Source: DASPHG01 sp963849605 (lineage in GTDB: Bacteria; Actinomycetota; Thermoleophilia; Solirubrobacterales; Thermoleophilaceae). From it: DNA of 64,000 nucleotides. The notes beneath the pieces are model-generated. The model saw only the letters and a program-made list of their open reading frames with translations, was not told where the DNA came from and did not search any database. Shown here piece after piece: positions 1-8,814 of the stretch (positions are counted from its first letter, which is position 1; each line of letters starts with the position of its first letter). The position numbers and the translations under genes were made by a program. The stretch covers positions 1,259,195 to 1,323,194 of the forward strand of contig CAWKHX010000015.1 in the NCBI GenBank assembly GCA_963849605.1, in the 5' to 3' direction.

Positions 1-1
1 C

Positions 2-424
2 AAGAGCGCGCTGACCAATACGTACTCCGATTGGAGCACGATCACTGACTCGACGTACGGGATCTCGTACGGCGCGGACACGACCCGGTGTCCCTCGCTC
101 GTCCAGGAGTGCCCGGGCGCCCAGGTCACCGATGACCACAACGACGTCGGCTGGCAATCGCTCGGCGGCACGACGCTGGGGGTCACCTGGTACACGACCT
201 CCGACCCTGAGGCGGACATGGCGCTCAACACCAGCTTCACCTGGAAGAGCACGTGCGGCTCCGGCAGCGGGTATGACGTGGAGACCGTGTTCCTCCACGA
301 GAACGGCCACGTGGCCGGCCTGGACCACGCCAAGAGGACGGATTCGGTGATGTACCCCAGCTACCAGGCGCCGCGCTGCACGCTCTTCGACTACGACAAG
401 CGGTCGATGGCGAACCTGTACTAG
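2..424 (+). CDS. Secreted metzincin-type (matrixin-like) metalloprotease, C-terminal part
   Basis: The reading frame is open from base 2 and the gene starts before the window, so only about 140 C-terminal residues are visible. They contain the zinc signature HENGHVAGLDH (HExxHxxGxxH: three histidines and the catalytic Glu), followed 10 residues later by SVMYP, a Met-turn as in metzincins. Four Cys residues upstream and downstream of the site suggest disulphides and therefore an exported enzyme. The family hydrolyses peptide bonds of extracellular proteins. Matrixin-like peptidases of this small size are common in soil actinobacteria; the substrate cannot be inferred. The stop lies 26 bases before the next gene. 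Confidence 0.8.
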   Translation, partial: KSALTNTYSDWSTITDSTYGISYGADTTRCPSLVQECPGAQVTDDHNDVGWQSLGGTTLGVTWYTTSDPEADMALNTSFTWKSTCGSGSGYDVETVFLHENGHVAGLDHAKRTDSVMYPSYQAPRCTLFDYDKRSMANLY

Positions 425-437
425 GCGCCAATCCGGA

Positions 438-443
438 TAGCCT
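438..443 (+). promoter_or_regulatory. Probable -10 element (TAGCCT) of a leaderless promoter
   Basis: TAGCCT (TAnnnT type) ends 7 bases before the ATG of the MaoC-family gene. In actinobacteria such spacing places the transcription start at the start codon. No Shine-Dalgarno sequence is seen in the gap. Confidence 0.45.
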
Positions 444-450
444 GCGCGGC

Positions 451-927
451 ATGGCGACCATCACGCAGGTTCACGGCGTAGAGGGACTCCGAGAACTGAT
501 CGGCAAGCCGATCGGCCCGAGCGACTGGCGCGAGGTGACGCAGGAGATGATCGACGCGTTCGCGGAGATCTCCGGCGACGACCAGTGGATCCACGTCGAC
601 GTCGAGCGCGCCAAGACCGAGAGCCCGTTCGGCACGACGATCGCGCACGGCAACCTGACGCTGTCGATGATCGACGGGTTCCGCAAGTCGCTGATGGAGT
701 CGACCGGCTTCAAGCTGGGCGTCAACTACGGCTGGAACAAGGTCCGTTTCCCGGCGCCGGTTCCGACCGGCTCCAAGCTGCGCGCGACCGCGGAGATCAT
801 GAGCGTCGACGACGTCGGCGGCGGCTGGGTCCAGGTCGTGACGAAGTTCACCGTCGAGGCCGAGGGCGGCGAGAAGCCGGTCTGCGTCGGCGAGTCGGTC
901 GGCCGTGCCCTACCCGAAGACGGCTAA
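451..927 (+). CDS. MaoC-family (hot-dog) dehydratase / enoyl-CoA hydratase
   Basis: A 158-residue single hot-dog-fold protein of the MaoC/NodN group. The hydratase motif is visible as GDDQWIHVD (Asp and His of the D-x4-H catalytic pair, about residues 47-55), followed by the SPFGTTIAHGNLTLSM segment typical of MaoC dehydratases (residues 62-77). Family members hydrate trans-2-enoyl-CoA thioesters to 3-hydroxyacyl-CoA in fatty-acid or polyketide metabolism. The start is ATG with a -10-like TAGCCT 7 bases upstream and no Shine-Dalgarno. The gene stands alone; its stop interlocks (CTAA) with that of the convergent small membrane protein. The exact acyl substrate is unknown. Confidence 0.85.
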   Translation: MATITQVHGVEGLRELIGKPIGPSDWREVTQEMIDAFAEISGDDQWIHVDVERAKTESPFGTTIAHGNLTLSMIDGFRKSLMESTGFKLGVNYGWNKVRFPAPVPTGSKLRATAEIMSVDDVGGGWVQVVTKFTVEAEGGEKPVCVGESVGRALPEDG

Positions 928-1145
928 AGCCCCAACTCGTCCTTAAGGACTTCGAAGCCGTTCTGGTGGTGGCGGCAGTCCGACGGCGGGTCGTCCCACG
1001 GCGCCACGAACGACCAGCTGTCCACCCGCTTGCCGTCCTCGAGGCACTTGGAGCGGTAGACGAGGAACAGCGGCGAGACGACCAACGCCGCGATCACGAC
1101 GAGGAACAGGATCATCCGCCAGCCGGCGCCGAAGGCCGTTCGCAT
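924..1145 (-). CDS. Small single-span membrane protein, unknown function
   Basis: Encodes 73 residues with one hydrophobic helix near the N-terminus (about residues 10-28) followed by a hydrophilic tail containing two Cys residues (KCLED and SDCRHH). An Arg at position 2 and no signal-peptidase site suggest an N-in anchor with the tail outside. It is divergent from uvrC across a 23-base spacer and convergent with the MaoC gene (stops overlap). No family was recognised; the ORF is supported by its clean membrane profile and by compact packing with neighbours, so it is moderately secure. Confidence 0.55.
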   Translation of the reverse strand: MRTAFGAGWRMILFLVVIAALVVSPLFLVYRSKCLEDGKRVDSWSFVAPWDDPPSDCRHHQNGFEVLKDELGL

Positions 1146-1155
1146 GACGCGACCC

Positions 1156-1161
1156 TATCCT
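1156..1161 (+). promoter_or_regulatory. Probable -10 element (TATCCT) of the uvrC promoter
   Basis: TATCCT ends 7 bases before the GTG start of uvrC, again the leaderless spacing. It sits in the 23-base spacer that separates uvrC from the divergent small membrane protein. Confidence 0.5.
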
Positions 1162-1168
1162 CGCCTGC

Positions 1169-3040
1169 GTGGCGACGACGACCCTCACAGACCGCGAGGA
1201 GCGGCTGAAGGAACAGCGCCGGAGCCTGCCCGACGGCCCGGGCGTCTACCTGTTCCGTGACAACCGCAAGCGGGTCGTCTACGTGGGCAAGGCCAAGTCG
1301 ATCAAGAAGCGGGTCGCGGGCCATTTCAGCAAGGCCTCGAGCTCGCGCAGCGACATGGTCGAGTCGATCGCGGCCATCGAGTTCGTCGTCACCCAGACCG
1401 AGGCGGAGGCGCTGCTCGCCGAGCAGAACTTCATCAAGCAGTACCGGCCGATCTTCAACGTCCGCCTGCGCGACGACAAGTCGTACCCCTACATCGCGAT
1501 CTCGCTCGACGAGAAGTTCCCGCGGGCCTACTTCACGCGCGAGAAGCACCGGCGTGACCGCGCGTACTTCGGGCCGTACTCGAACGCGAAGAAGGTGCGC
1601 GAGACGCTCGACCTGCTCGGCAAGGTCTTCCAGCACCGCAGCTGCGACGGCACCGAGCCCGGCCGCGCGTCCGGGAGCCCGTGCCTCGACTACTACATCA
1701 AGCGCTGCGGGGCCCCCTGCGTCGGGTACGTGTCGGAAGAGGAGTACCGCGAGGGAATCGACAAGGTCGTCGACTTCCTCTCCGGCCGCTATCGCCAGAT
1801 CGAGCGCGACCTCGAGGACGAGATGAAGCGCGCGTCGGCGGCGCAGGAGTTCGAGACCGCGGCGGCGGTCCGCAACAAGCTGAAGGCGGTCCACAGCCTG
1901 CTCGAGCGCCAGCGGATCTCGAACGAGTCGGTCGGCTCGCTCGACGCGATCGCCGTGGCCACCGAGGACACCGACGCGAACGCGCAGGTGTTCCAGGTCC
2001 GCGACGGCGTGCTGGCCGACCGCCAGAGCTTCTACCTCGACAACCAGGCTCGGCGCGACGAGGCCGAGGTCGCGGAGGAGTTCGTGCTCCAGTACTACGC
2101 CAGCTCGCCCGCCATCCCGCCGCTCGTCGTCGTCCAGCGCGCGGTTCAGGACGCCGGCGTCATGGCCGAGGCGCTCGCCGACCGCCGCGGCGGCCCGGTC
2201 GAGGTGCGGCACGCGGAGCGCGGCGACAAGCGCCGCATCCTCGAGCTGGCCGAGCGGAACGCGCGGCTCGCGCTCGACCAGGACCGGCTGCGTTCCGAGC
2301 ACCGGCGGATCCAGCGGATCGACGCGCTCGAGGGGCTCCAGCGCGAGCTCGGCATGCCGCAGATCCCGATGCGGATCGAGTGCTTCGACATCTCGAACCT
2401 CGGCGAGACGCACACCGTCGCGTCGATGGTCGTGTTCGAGGGCGGCGCGCCGAAGAAGTCCGACTACCGCCGGTTCGGCATCCGCGAGGCGGTGCAGGAC
2501 GACTTCGCCGCGATGAACGAGGTGCTCGGGCGCCGGATGGCGCAGTACGTCGCGCAGCGCGAGCGCTCGCCGCACGAGGCGTCGTTCGACGCGAGCTTCG
2601 CGGCGATCCCCGGCCTGATCGTGATCGACGGCGGCAAGGGCCAGCTGTCGGCGGGGCTGAAGGCGCTCGAGCCGTTCCGCGACCTGGGGGTGACGGTCGT
2701 CAGCCTGGCCAAGCGGATCGAGGAGGTCTTCGTCCCCGGCCGGTCCCAGCCGCTCGTGATGCCGCCGAACGGCGCGGCGCTCCAGCTGCTCCAGCGCGTG
2801 CGCGACGAGGCGCACCGGTTCGCGATCGAGTTCCATCGCGGCCGCCGCGACAAGGCGATGACGCGGTCGGTGCTCGACGACCTGCCGGGCATCGGACCGG
2901 CCCGCAAGCGCCTGATCCTCAAGCACTTCGGATCGCCCGAGCGCTTCCTCGCCGCAAGCCGCGAGGAGCTCGAGGGAGTGCCCGGACTGCCCGCTAAGGT
3001 GGCCCGGGAGATCCATGGCCATGTCCACAAGGCCGGATAG
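1169..3040 (+). CDS. uvrC: UvrABC excinuclease subunit C
   Basis: A 623-residue protein of normal UvrC length. Domains in order: GIY-YIG endonuclease (GPGVYLF ... RVVYVGKAKSIKKRV, residues 23-50) that makes the 3' incision; a UVR motif (about residues 205-245) that contacts UvrB; the UvrC RNase-H-like endonuclease domain (ECFDISNLGETHTVASMVVF, from about residue 405) that makes the 5' incision; and a C-terminal tandem helix-hairpin-helix (LPGIGPARKRLI and VPGLPAKVARE). It acts with UvrA/UvrB in nucleotide excision repair. GTG start. Its last 26 bases overlap the start of rapZ, the usual actinobacterial neighbour. Confidence 0.97.
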   Translation: MATTTLTDREERLKEQRRSLPDGPGVYLFRDNRKRVVYVGKAKSIKKRVAGHFSKASSSRSDMVESIAAIEFVVTQTEAEALLAEQNFIKQYRPIFNVRLRDDKSYPYIAISLDEKFPRAYFTREKHRRDRAYFGPYSNAKKVRETLDLLGKVFQHRSCDGTEPGRASGSPCLDYYIKRCGAPCVGYVSEEEYREGIDKVVDFLSGRYRQIERDLEDEMKRASAAQEFETAAAVRNKLKAVHSLLERQRISNESVGSLDAIAVATEDTDANAQVFQVRDGVLADRQSFYLDNQARRDEAEVAEEFVLQYYASSPAIPPLVVVQRAVQDAGVMAEALADRRGGPVEVRHAERGDKRRILELAERNARLALDQDRLRSEHRRIQRIDALEGLQRELGMPQIPMRIECFDISNLGETHTVASMVVFEGGAPKKSDYRRFGIREAVQDDFAAMNEVLGRRMAQYVAQRERSPHEASFDASFAAIPGLIVIDGGKGQLSAGLKALEPFRDLGVTVVSLAKRIEEVFVPGRSQPLVMPPNGAALQLLQRVRDEAHRFAIEFHRGRRDKAMTRSVLDDLPGIGPARKRLILKHFGSPERFLAASREELEGVPGLPAKVAREIHGHVHKAG

Positions 3041-3992
3041 GGGCCGTACCAAGCCTCAGCGCGGGCTCTCCCGGCTACGCCGCGGCCGGAACGCCGACAC
3101 CGAGGCCGCCCGGTCGATCGACGACTTCGTGATCATCACCGGCTTCTCCGGCGCCGGGAAGTCCCAGGCGATGGCCTGCTTCGAGGACGCCGGCTACTTC
3201 TGCGTCGACAACCTGCCCCCGGAGATGATCGGCCAGCTCGCCGACCTGTTCGGGCACGAGGGCAGCAAGGTCGAGCGCGCCGCGGTCGTCTGCGACCCGC
3301 GCGGAGGCGAGTACTTCGAGCCGATGCTGGAGGTCCTCGACGGGCTCGAGGAGCGCGGGGTCAAGCACCGCCTCCTCTTCCTCGAGGCGTCCGAGCCGGT
3401 GCTGATCGACCGCTACAAGGAGACGCGCCGCCGGCACCCGCTCGCGGCGGGCGGCCAGGTGAGCGCCGGGATCCGCGGGGAGCGGGAGCTGCTCGCACCC
3501 GTGCGCGAGCGCGCCGACATCACCATCGACACGAGCGAACTGTCCGCCTCGCGGCTGCGGAAGGTCGTCGCCGACAAGATGCTGCCGCGCGCCACCATCG
3601 GGAAGCTCGCCGTCACCGTGATGAGCTACGGCTTCAAGCACGGCACGCCGCGCGACGCCGACCTGAACTTCGACGTCCGCTTCCTGCCCAACCCGCACTA
3701 CGAGTCGGAGCTGCGGGCACTCACCGGGCAGGACGAGGCCGTGCGCGAGTACGTCGAGAACTCGGACGGCCTGAACGACTTCTACGACCGGCTCTTCCCG
3801 CTGCTCGACTACCTGCTGCCGCAGTACGAGAACGAGGGGAAGGCCCACCTGACGATCGGGATCGGGTGCACCGGCGGGCGGCACCGCTCGGTCGTGATCG
3901 GCGAGCACATCGCGCACGTCTACCGCGACCGGGGCCAGTACCTGGTGGACGTCGTGCACCGCGACATCGACAAGCCGCCGCGGCGCGCGTGA
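3015..3992 (+). CDS. rapZ: RapZ-family P-loop nucleotide-binding protein (RNase adapter)
   Basis: Encodes 325 residues. The Walker A motif GFSGAGKS is at residues 43-50 and the conserved C-terminal signature GIGCTGGRHRSVVIGEHIA near residues 283-301 identifies the RapZ/YvcJ family. In proteobacteria RapZ guides RNase E to a small RNA controlling GlmS; in actinobacteria the role is less defined. The first ~34 residues are a basic extension not usual in the family, so the true start could be later, but no better in-frame start was found. The gene begins inside the uvrC 3' end and its TGA overlaps the next start (GTGA), so the three genes are co-transcribed. yvcK and whiA, usually next, are missing here. 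Confidence 0.93.
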   Translation: MAMSTRPDRGRTKPQRGLSRLRRGRNADTEAARSIDDFVIITGFSGAGKSQAMACFEDAGYFCVDNLPPEMIGQLADLFGHEGSKVERAAVVCDPRGGEYFEPMLEVLDGLEERGVKHRLLFLEASEPVLIDRYKETRRRHPLAAGGQVSAGIRGERELLAPVRERADITIDTSELSASRLRKVVADKMLPRATIGKLAVTVMSYGFKHGTPRDADLNFDVRFLPNPHYESELRALTGQDEAVREYVENSDGLNDFYDRLFPLLDYLLPQYENEGKAHLTIGIGCTGGRHRSVVIGEHIAHVYRDRGQYLVDVVHRDIDKPPRRA

Positions 3993-4348
3993 TCCACCAC
4001 GTCGGCTTCGAGGTGCGGGTGCTCGAGCACAGCGCGGTCTTCTACGACGCCGTCTTCCACGCGATCGGTGGCCGGCGACTGTACGAGAGCGGCGAGGCGA
4101 TCGGGTGGGGAGTGGACGTGCCGGTCTTCTGGATTACGGCACGGGACATTCCGAAGGCGGGTTACGGGCACGTCGCCTTCCGCGCGAGCGGGCGGCCGGC
4201 GGTCAAAGCCGCGTACGAGGCGGGCCTGGCGCACGGGGGCACGGACGACGGCCCGCCAGGCGATCGACCGGAGTACGGGCCGACGTATTACGCCGCGTAT
4301 CTGCGCGATCCCGACGGCCTGAAGGTCGAAGTCGTCGCCGGAGCGTGA
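3989..4348 (+). CDS. VOC (glyoxalase/bleomycin-resistance/dioxygenase) family protein
   Basis: Encodes 119 residues with the one-domain VOC layout: IHHVGFEVRVLEHSAVFYDAVF at the N-terminus (metal-ligand-type His in the first beta strand), YGHVAFRA in the middle, and YAAYLRDPDGLKVEVVA at the end, where the final Glu is the usual last metal ligand. Members are metal-dependent lyases, dioxygenases or drug-binding proteins; the substrate is unknown. The GTG start overlaps the rapZ stop by four bases (GTGA), so it is translationally coupled to rapZ. It occupies the position where yvcK-whiA normally lie in actinobacteria. Confidence 0.8.
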   Translation: MIHHVGFEVRVLEHSAVFYDAVFHAIGGRRLYESGEAIGWGVDVPVFWITARDIPKAGYGHVAFRASGRPAVKAAYEAGLAHGGTDDGPPGDRPEYGPTYYAAYLRDPDGLKVEVVAGA

Positions 4349-4352
4349 CCGA

Positions 4353-4358
4353 TAGCCT
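4353..4358 (+). promoter_or_regulatory. Probable -10 element (TAGCCT) of the gap operon
   Basis: TAGCCT lies 39 bases before the gap start. Unlike other promoters here it would leave a short leader of about 30 bases, which carries a strong Shine-Dalgarno (AAAGGA) before the ATG. This suggests that the glycolytic operon has its own promoter between the VOC gene and gap. Confidence 0.45.
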
Positions 4359-4397
4359 GCTTCGCCTGACCCCTCCGCGAAGAAAGGACCTCTTTAC

Positions 4398-5396
<999 letters not shown>

Positions 5397-5400
5397 CCGC

Positions 5401-6594
5401 TTGAGCGGCTTCCGCAAGCGGTCCGTCCGCGACCTGCCACTCGAAGAAGGCGTACGCGTGCTCGTGCGCGTGGACTTCAACGTGCCGCTGAAGGACGGCC
5501 AGGTGGCCGACGACACCCGCATCCGGGCCGCGCTGCCGACGATCGAGCTACTGCGCGAGCGCCGGGCGCGCCTCGTCCTGTGCTCGCACCTCGGCCGCCC
5601 GAAGGGACACGACCCGGCGACTTCGCTCGCGCCGGTGTCGGCTCGCCTCGGTGAGTTGCTTGGCACGCGCGTCCACCAGGCGCCCGAGGTGGTCGGCCCG
5701 GAGGTGCGCAGCGGTGTCGAGCGGCTCGATCCGGGCGAGGTGCTGGTGCTCGAGAACACGCGCTGGGAGAGCGGCGAGACGGCGAACGACCCTGCGCTTG
5801 CGGCGGAGCTGGCGGCGCTCGCGGACGCCTACGTCAACGACGCCTTCGGGGCCGCTCACCGCGCGCACGCGTCCACGGTGGGCGTGGCCGAGCACCTGCC
5901 GTCGGCGGCCGGGCTGCTGCTCGAGAAGGAGGTCACGACCCTCGAGGGCCTCGTGGACGATCCCGAGCGGCCGCTCGTCGTGGTCCTGGGCGGCGCCAAG
6001 GTGAGCGACAAGATCGGGCTGATCGACCGCTTCATGGACATCGCCGACGCGCTACTGATCGGGGGCGCGATGTGCTTCAGCTTCTTCCGCGCGCAGGGAA
6101 AGCCGACCGGCGACTCGCTGGTCGAGGAGGAGGGTGTCGAGCTGGCACGGCGCGCGCTCGAGCGCGCCGGAGGGGACAGCCGCTGCCGACTGCTCCTGCC
6201 GCTCGACCTCGTGCTCGGCGACCGGTTCGACGAGCAGGCCGAGCGGCGCGAGATCGACGGCGTCGACGTGCCGGACGGCTGGATGGGGCTCGACATCGGG
6301 TCCGCCACCGTCGAGGCATACGCGCGCGAGATCGAGGCGGCCGGTACGGTTTTCTGGAACGGCCCGATGGGGGCGTTCGAAATGGAGCCGTTCTCGGCCG
6401 GCACACGAGGCGTGGCCGAGGCGGTGGCAAGATCGGAGGCAACGACGGTCGTCGGCGGCGGCGACTCGGCGGCGGCCCTCGCGGAGTTTGGACTGGCCCA
6501 CAAGGTGACCCACCTCTCGACAGGCGGCGGTGCGGCGCTCGAGTTGCTCGAGGGCAAGGACCTGCCTGGCGTCGAGGCGCTCGACGATGCCTGA
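5401..6594 (+). CDS. pgk: Phosphoglycerate kinase
   Basis: A 397-residue monomeric kinase transferring phosphate from 1,3-bisphosphoglycerate to ADP. The N-terminal substrate motif LVRVDFNVPLKDG (residues 21-33), the GRPKG loop after CSHL, and the C-terminal nucleotide motif GGGDSAAA with STGGGAALELLEGK are all present. The start is TTG five bases after the gap stop; the initial KRSVRDLPLEEGVRV matches family N-termini, which supports this start. Its TGA stop overlaps the proposed CTG start of tpiA, giving tight translational coupling. Confidence 0.97.
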   Translation: MSGFRKRSVRDLPLEEGVRVLVRVDFNVPLKDGQVADDTRIRAALPTIELLRERRARLVLCSHLGRPKGHDPATSLAPVSARLGELLGTRVHQAPEVVGPEVRSGVERLDPGEVLVLENTRWESGETANDPALAAELAALADAYVNDAFGAAHRAHASTVGVAEHLPSAAGLLLEKEVTTLEGLVDDPERPLVVVLGGAKVSDKIGLIDRFMDIADALLIGGAMCFSFFRAQGKPTGDSLVEEEGVELARRALERAGGDSRCRLLLPLDLVLGDRFDEQAERREIDGVDVPDGWMGLDIGSATVEAYAREIEAAGTVFWNGPMGAFEMEPFSAGTRGVAEAVARSEATTVVGGGDSAAALAEFGLAHKVTHLSTGGGAALELLEGKDLPGVEALDDA

Positions 6595-7355
6595 GCGCGC
6601 GGCGCCGGCCCTACATCGCCGGCAACTGGAAGATGCACAAGACGGTCGGCGAGGCGTGGGAGTTCGTCCGCGAGCTCCTGCCCGCGATCGACGGCGTCGA
6701 GGGCGTCGACGTCGGGCTGTGCGTGCCGTTCACCGCGCTGACGGCGGTCGTCGCGGCGACCGACGGCACCGACGTGATCGTGTGCGCGCAGAACATGCAC
6801 CAGGAGGAGTCGGGCGCGTACACCGGCGAGGTGTCGGCGCCGATGCTCACCGACCTGCACGTGCGCGGCGTCGTGCTCGGCCACTCGGAGCGGCGCCAGT
6901 ACTTCAACGAGACCGACCGCGCGCTGGCCGAGAAGGTCCCGGCCGCGCTCGATGCCGGGCTGCAGCCGATCCTCTGCGTGGGCGAGACCGAGGAGGAGCG
7001 CGAGCGGGACGAGACGCAGCGCAAGCTCCGCCACCAGGTGCAGGAGGCGCTCGAGCGGGTGCCCGACGCCAGGCTCGCGGACGTGGTGATCGCGTACGAG
7101 CCGATCTGGGCGATCGGCACCGGGTTGGTGGCGACGCCGGAGCAGGCCCAGGAGGCGATCGCGTTCATCCGCGCGCTCGTCGGCGACCGCTCGAAGGAGG
7201 CGGCGGCGCGCGTGCGCGTCCAGTACGGCGGCAGCGTGAAGCCGGAGAACGCAGCGGAGATCCTGTCCCAGCCGGACGTCGACGGCGCGCTGGTGGGCGG
7301 TGCGAGCCTCGACCCGAAGGACCTCGCCCAGATCGTCGCCGCCGCAGCGCGGTGA
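6591..7355 (+). CDS. tpiA: Triose-phosphate isomerase with a probable CTG start
   Basis: A 254-residue TIM barrel interconverting dihydroxyacetone phosphate and glyceraldehyde-3-phosphate. Catalytic residues are present: Lys14 in AGNWKM, His98 in LGHSERR and Glu170 in AYEPIWAIGTG, with the phosphate loop YGGSVKPEN. No ATG, GTG or TTG lies in frame at the right place: the frame upstream of the conserved AGNWKM reads CTG-AGC-GCG-CGG, giving an N-terminus (M)SARRRPYIAGNWKM like other actinobacterial TPIs. The CTG overlaps the pgk stop (CTGA), so re-initiation probably drives its translation. The stop overlaps the gpmI start (GTGA). Confidence 0.95.
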   Translation: MSARRRPYIAGNWKMHKTVGEAWEFVRELLPAIDGVEGVDVGLCVPFTALTAVVAATDGTDVIVCAQNMHQEESGAYTGEVSAPMLTDLHVRGVVLGHSERRQYFNETDRALAEKVPAALDAGLQPILCVGETEEERERDETQRKLRHQVQEALERVPDARLADVVIAYEPIWAIGTGLVATPEQAQEAIAFIRALVGDRSKEAAARVRVQYGGSVKPENAAEILSQPDVDGALVGGASLDPKDLAQIVAAAAR

Positions 7356-8814
7356 AGGTCTGCCTCGTCATCCTCGACGGCTGGGGGCTCGCCCCGCCCG
7401 GCCCGGGCAACGCCGTCGAGCTGGCGAACACGCCCGTCTTCGACCGCCTGTGGGCCGATTATCCACGCACACAGCTCGACGCGAGCGGCCGCTCCGTCGG
7501 GCTGCCGGACGGGCAGATGGGGAACTCCGAGGTCGGCCACCTCAACCTCGGCGCCGGTGCGGTCGTGCGCCAGGACCTGACGCGGATCGACGACGCGATC
7601 GCCGACGGCAGCTTCTTCCAGAACGAGGCGCTCCTGCGTGCGTGTGCGGTCGCGAAAGAGCGCGGCCGCCTCCACCTGCTCGGGCTCGTGTCGCGCGGCG
7701 GCGTCCACTCGAGCATGGACCACCTGCGCGCCCTGATCGAGCTCGCGGGCAGGGAGGAGGTGCCCGACACGATCGTGCACGCGTTCACCGACGGCCGCGA
7801 CACGAGCCCGACGTCGGGTGCCGGGTACGTCGCCGAGGTCGAGTCGTGGGGCGGCTCGCGCATCGCGACGGTCGGCGGCCGCTACTACGCGATGGACCGC
7901 GACCGCCGCGTGCGAGCGCACGCAGCGCGCGTACGACGCGATCGTCGAAGGGCGAGGCCGAGCACACGGCGCCGACCGGCGAGGCCGCGGTTCGTGCGGC
8001 ATACGAGCGGGGGGAGACCGACGAGTTCATCGTGCCGACGCTGGTGGGGGAGGAGGGCCGCGTGCGCGAGGGCGACGCCGTCGTCTTCTTCAACTTCCGC
8101 CCGGATCGGGCGCGGCAGCTGTGCGAGCTGATCGGCCCGCGCGTCGACCTGACGACGATGGCCGAGTACCACGAGGACTGGAGCTATCCGGTCGCGTTCC
8201 CGCCGGAGCGGCCGACGGTCACGCTCGCATCGTTCCTCGCCGAGCGGAACATCGGCCAGCTGCACGTCGCGGAGACCGAGAAGTACGCGCACGTCACGTA
8301 CTTCTTCAACGGCGGCGAGGAGAACCCGTACCCGGGGGAGGACCGCTCGCTGGTGGACTCTCCGCGCGACGTGCCGACCTACGACTACAAGCCGGAGATG
8401 AGCGCGCGCGAGGCGGCCGCGTCGTTCGTCGAGCAGTGGGGCGCGCACGACTACGGCTTCGGGATCATCAACTTCGCGAACCCGGACATGGTCGGTCACA
8501 CGGGCTCGATCCCGGCTGCGACGGCCGCCTGCGAGACCGTGGACGAGTGCCTGGGCCAGGTCGTCGACGCCGTGCAGGCCTCGGGCGGGGCGTGCATCGT
8601 CACGGCCGACCACGGCAACGCGGACGACATGCTCGAGCCGGACGGCAGCCCCCAGACGGCGCACTCGCTGAACCCGGTGCCGCTCGTCGTGACGGCGCAG
8701 GTGGGGGAGCTGCGCGCCGGCGGCATCCTGGCGGACGTCGCGCCGACGGTGCTGGAGCTGATGGGCATCGACCCGCCGGCGGAGATGACGGGGTCTAGCC
8801 TGCTCCGAAGTTGA
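7352..8814 (+). CDS. gpmI: 2,3-bisphosphoglycerate-independent phosphoglycerate mutase, frameshifted as sequenced
   Basis: The enzyme interconverts 3- and 2-phosphoglycerate using two metal ions. The N-terminus VCLVILDGWGLAP and the GNSEVGHLNLGAG motif (phosphoserine) are in one frame up to about 7909; CERTQRAYDAIVEG follows in a second frame; EAEHTAPTGEAAV to the end (including ADHGNADDM) is in a third. Removing one base near 7910 and the C at 7953 gives a complete 486-residue protein of normal length. All catalytic blocks survive, so two sequencing insertions are more likely than a true pseudogene in a glycolytic operon. The GTG start overlaps the tpiA stop; the stop overlaps the tgt start (TTGA). 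Confidence 0.9.

Noticed and set aside
585..1208. 207-codon forward frame overlapping MaoC and the small membrane protein
   Set aside because: Arg-rich shadow frame of the MaoC gene; no domain.
1112..3052. 646-codon open frame opposite uvrC
   Set aside because: Third-position GC makes antisense frames stay open. Codon use and sequence are low-complexity Arg/Leu/Val, and uvrC on the other strand is certain.
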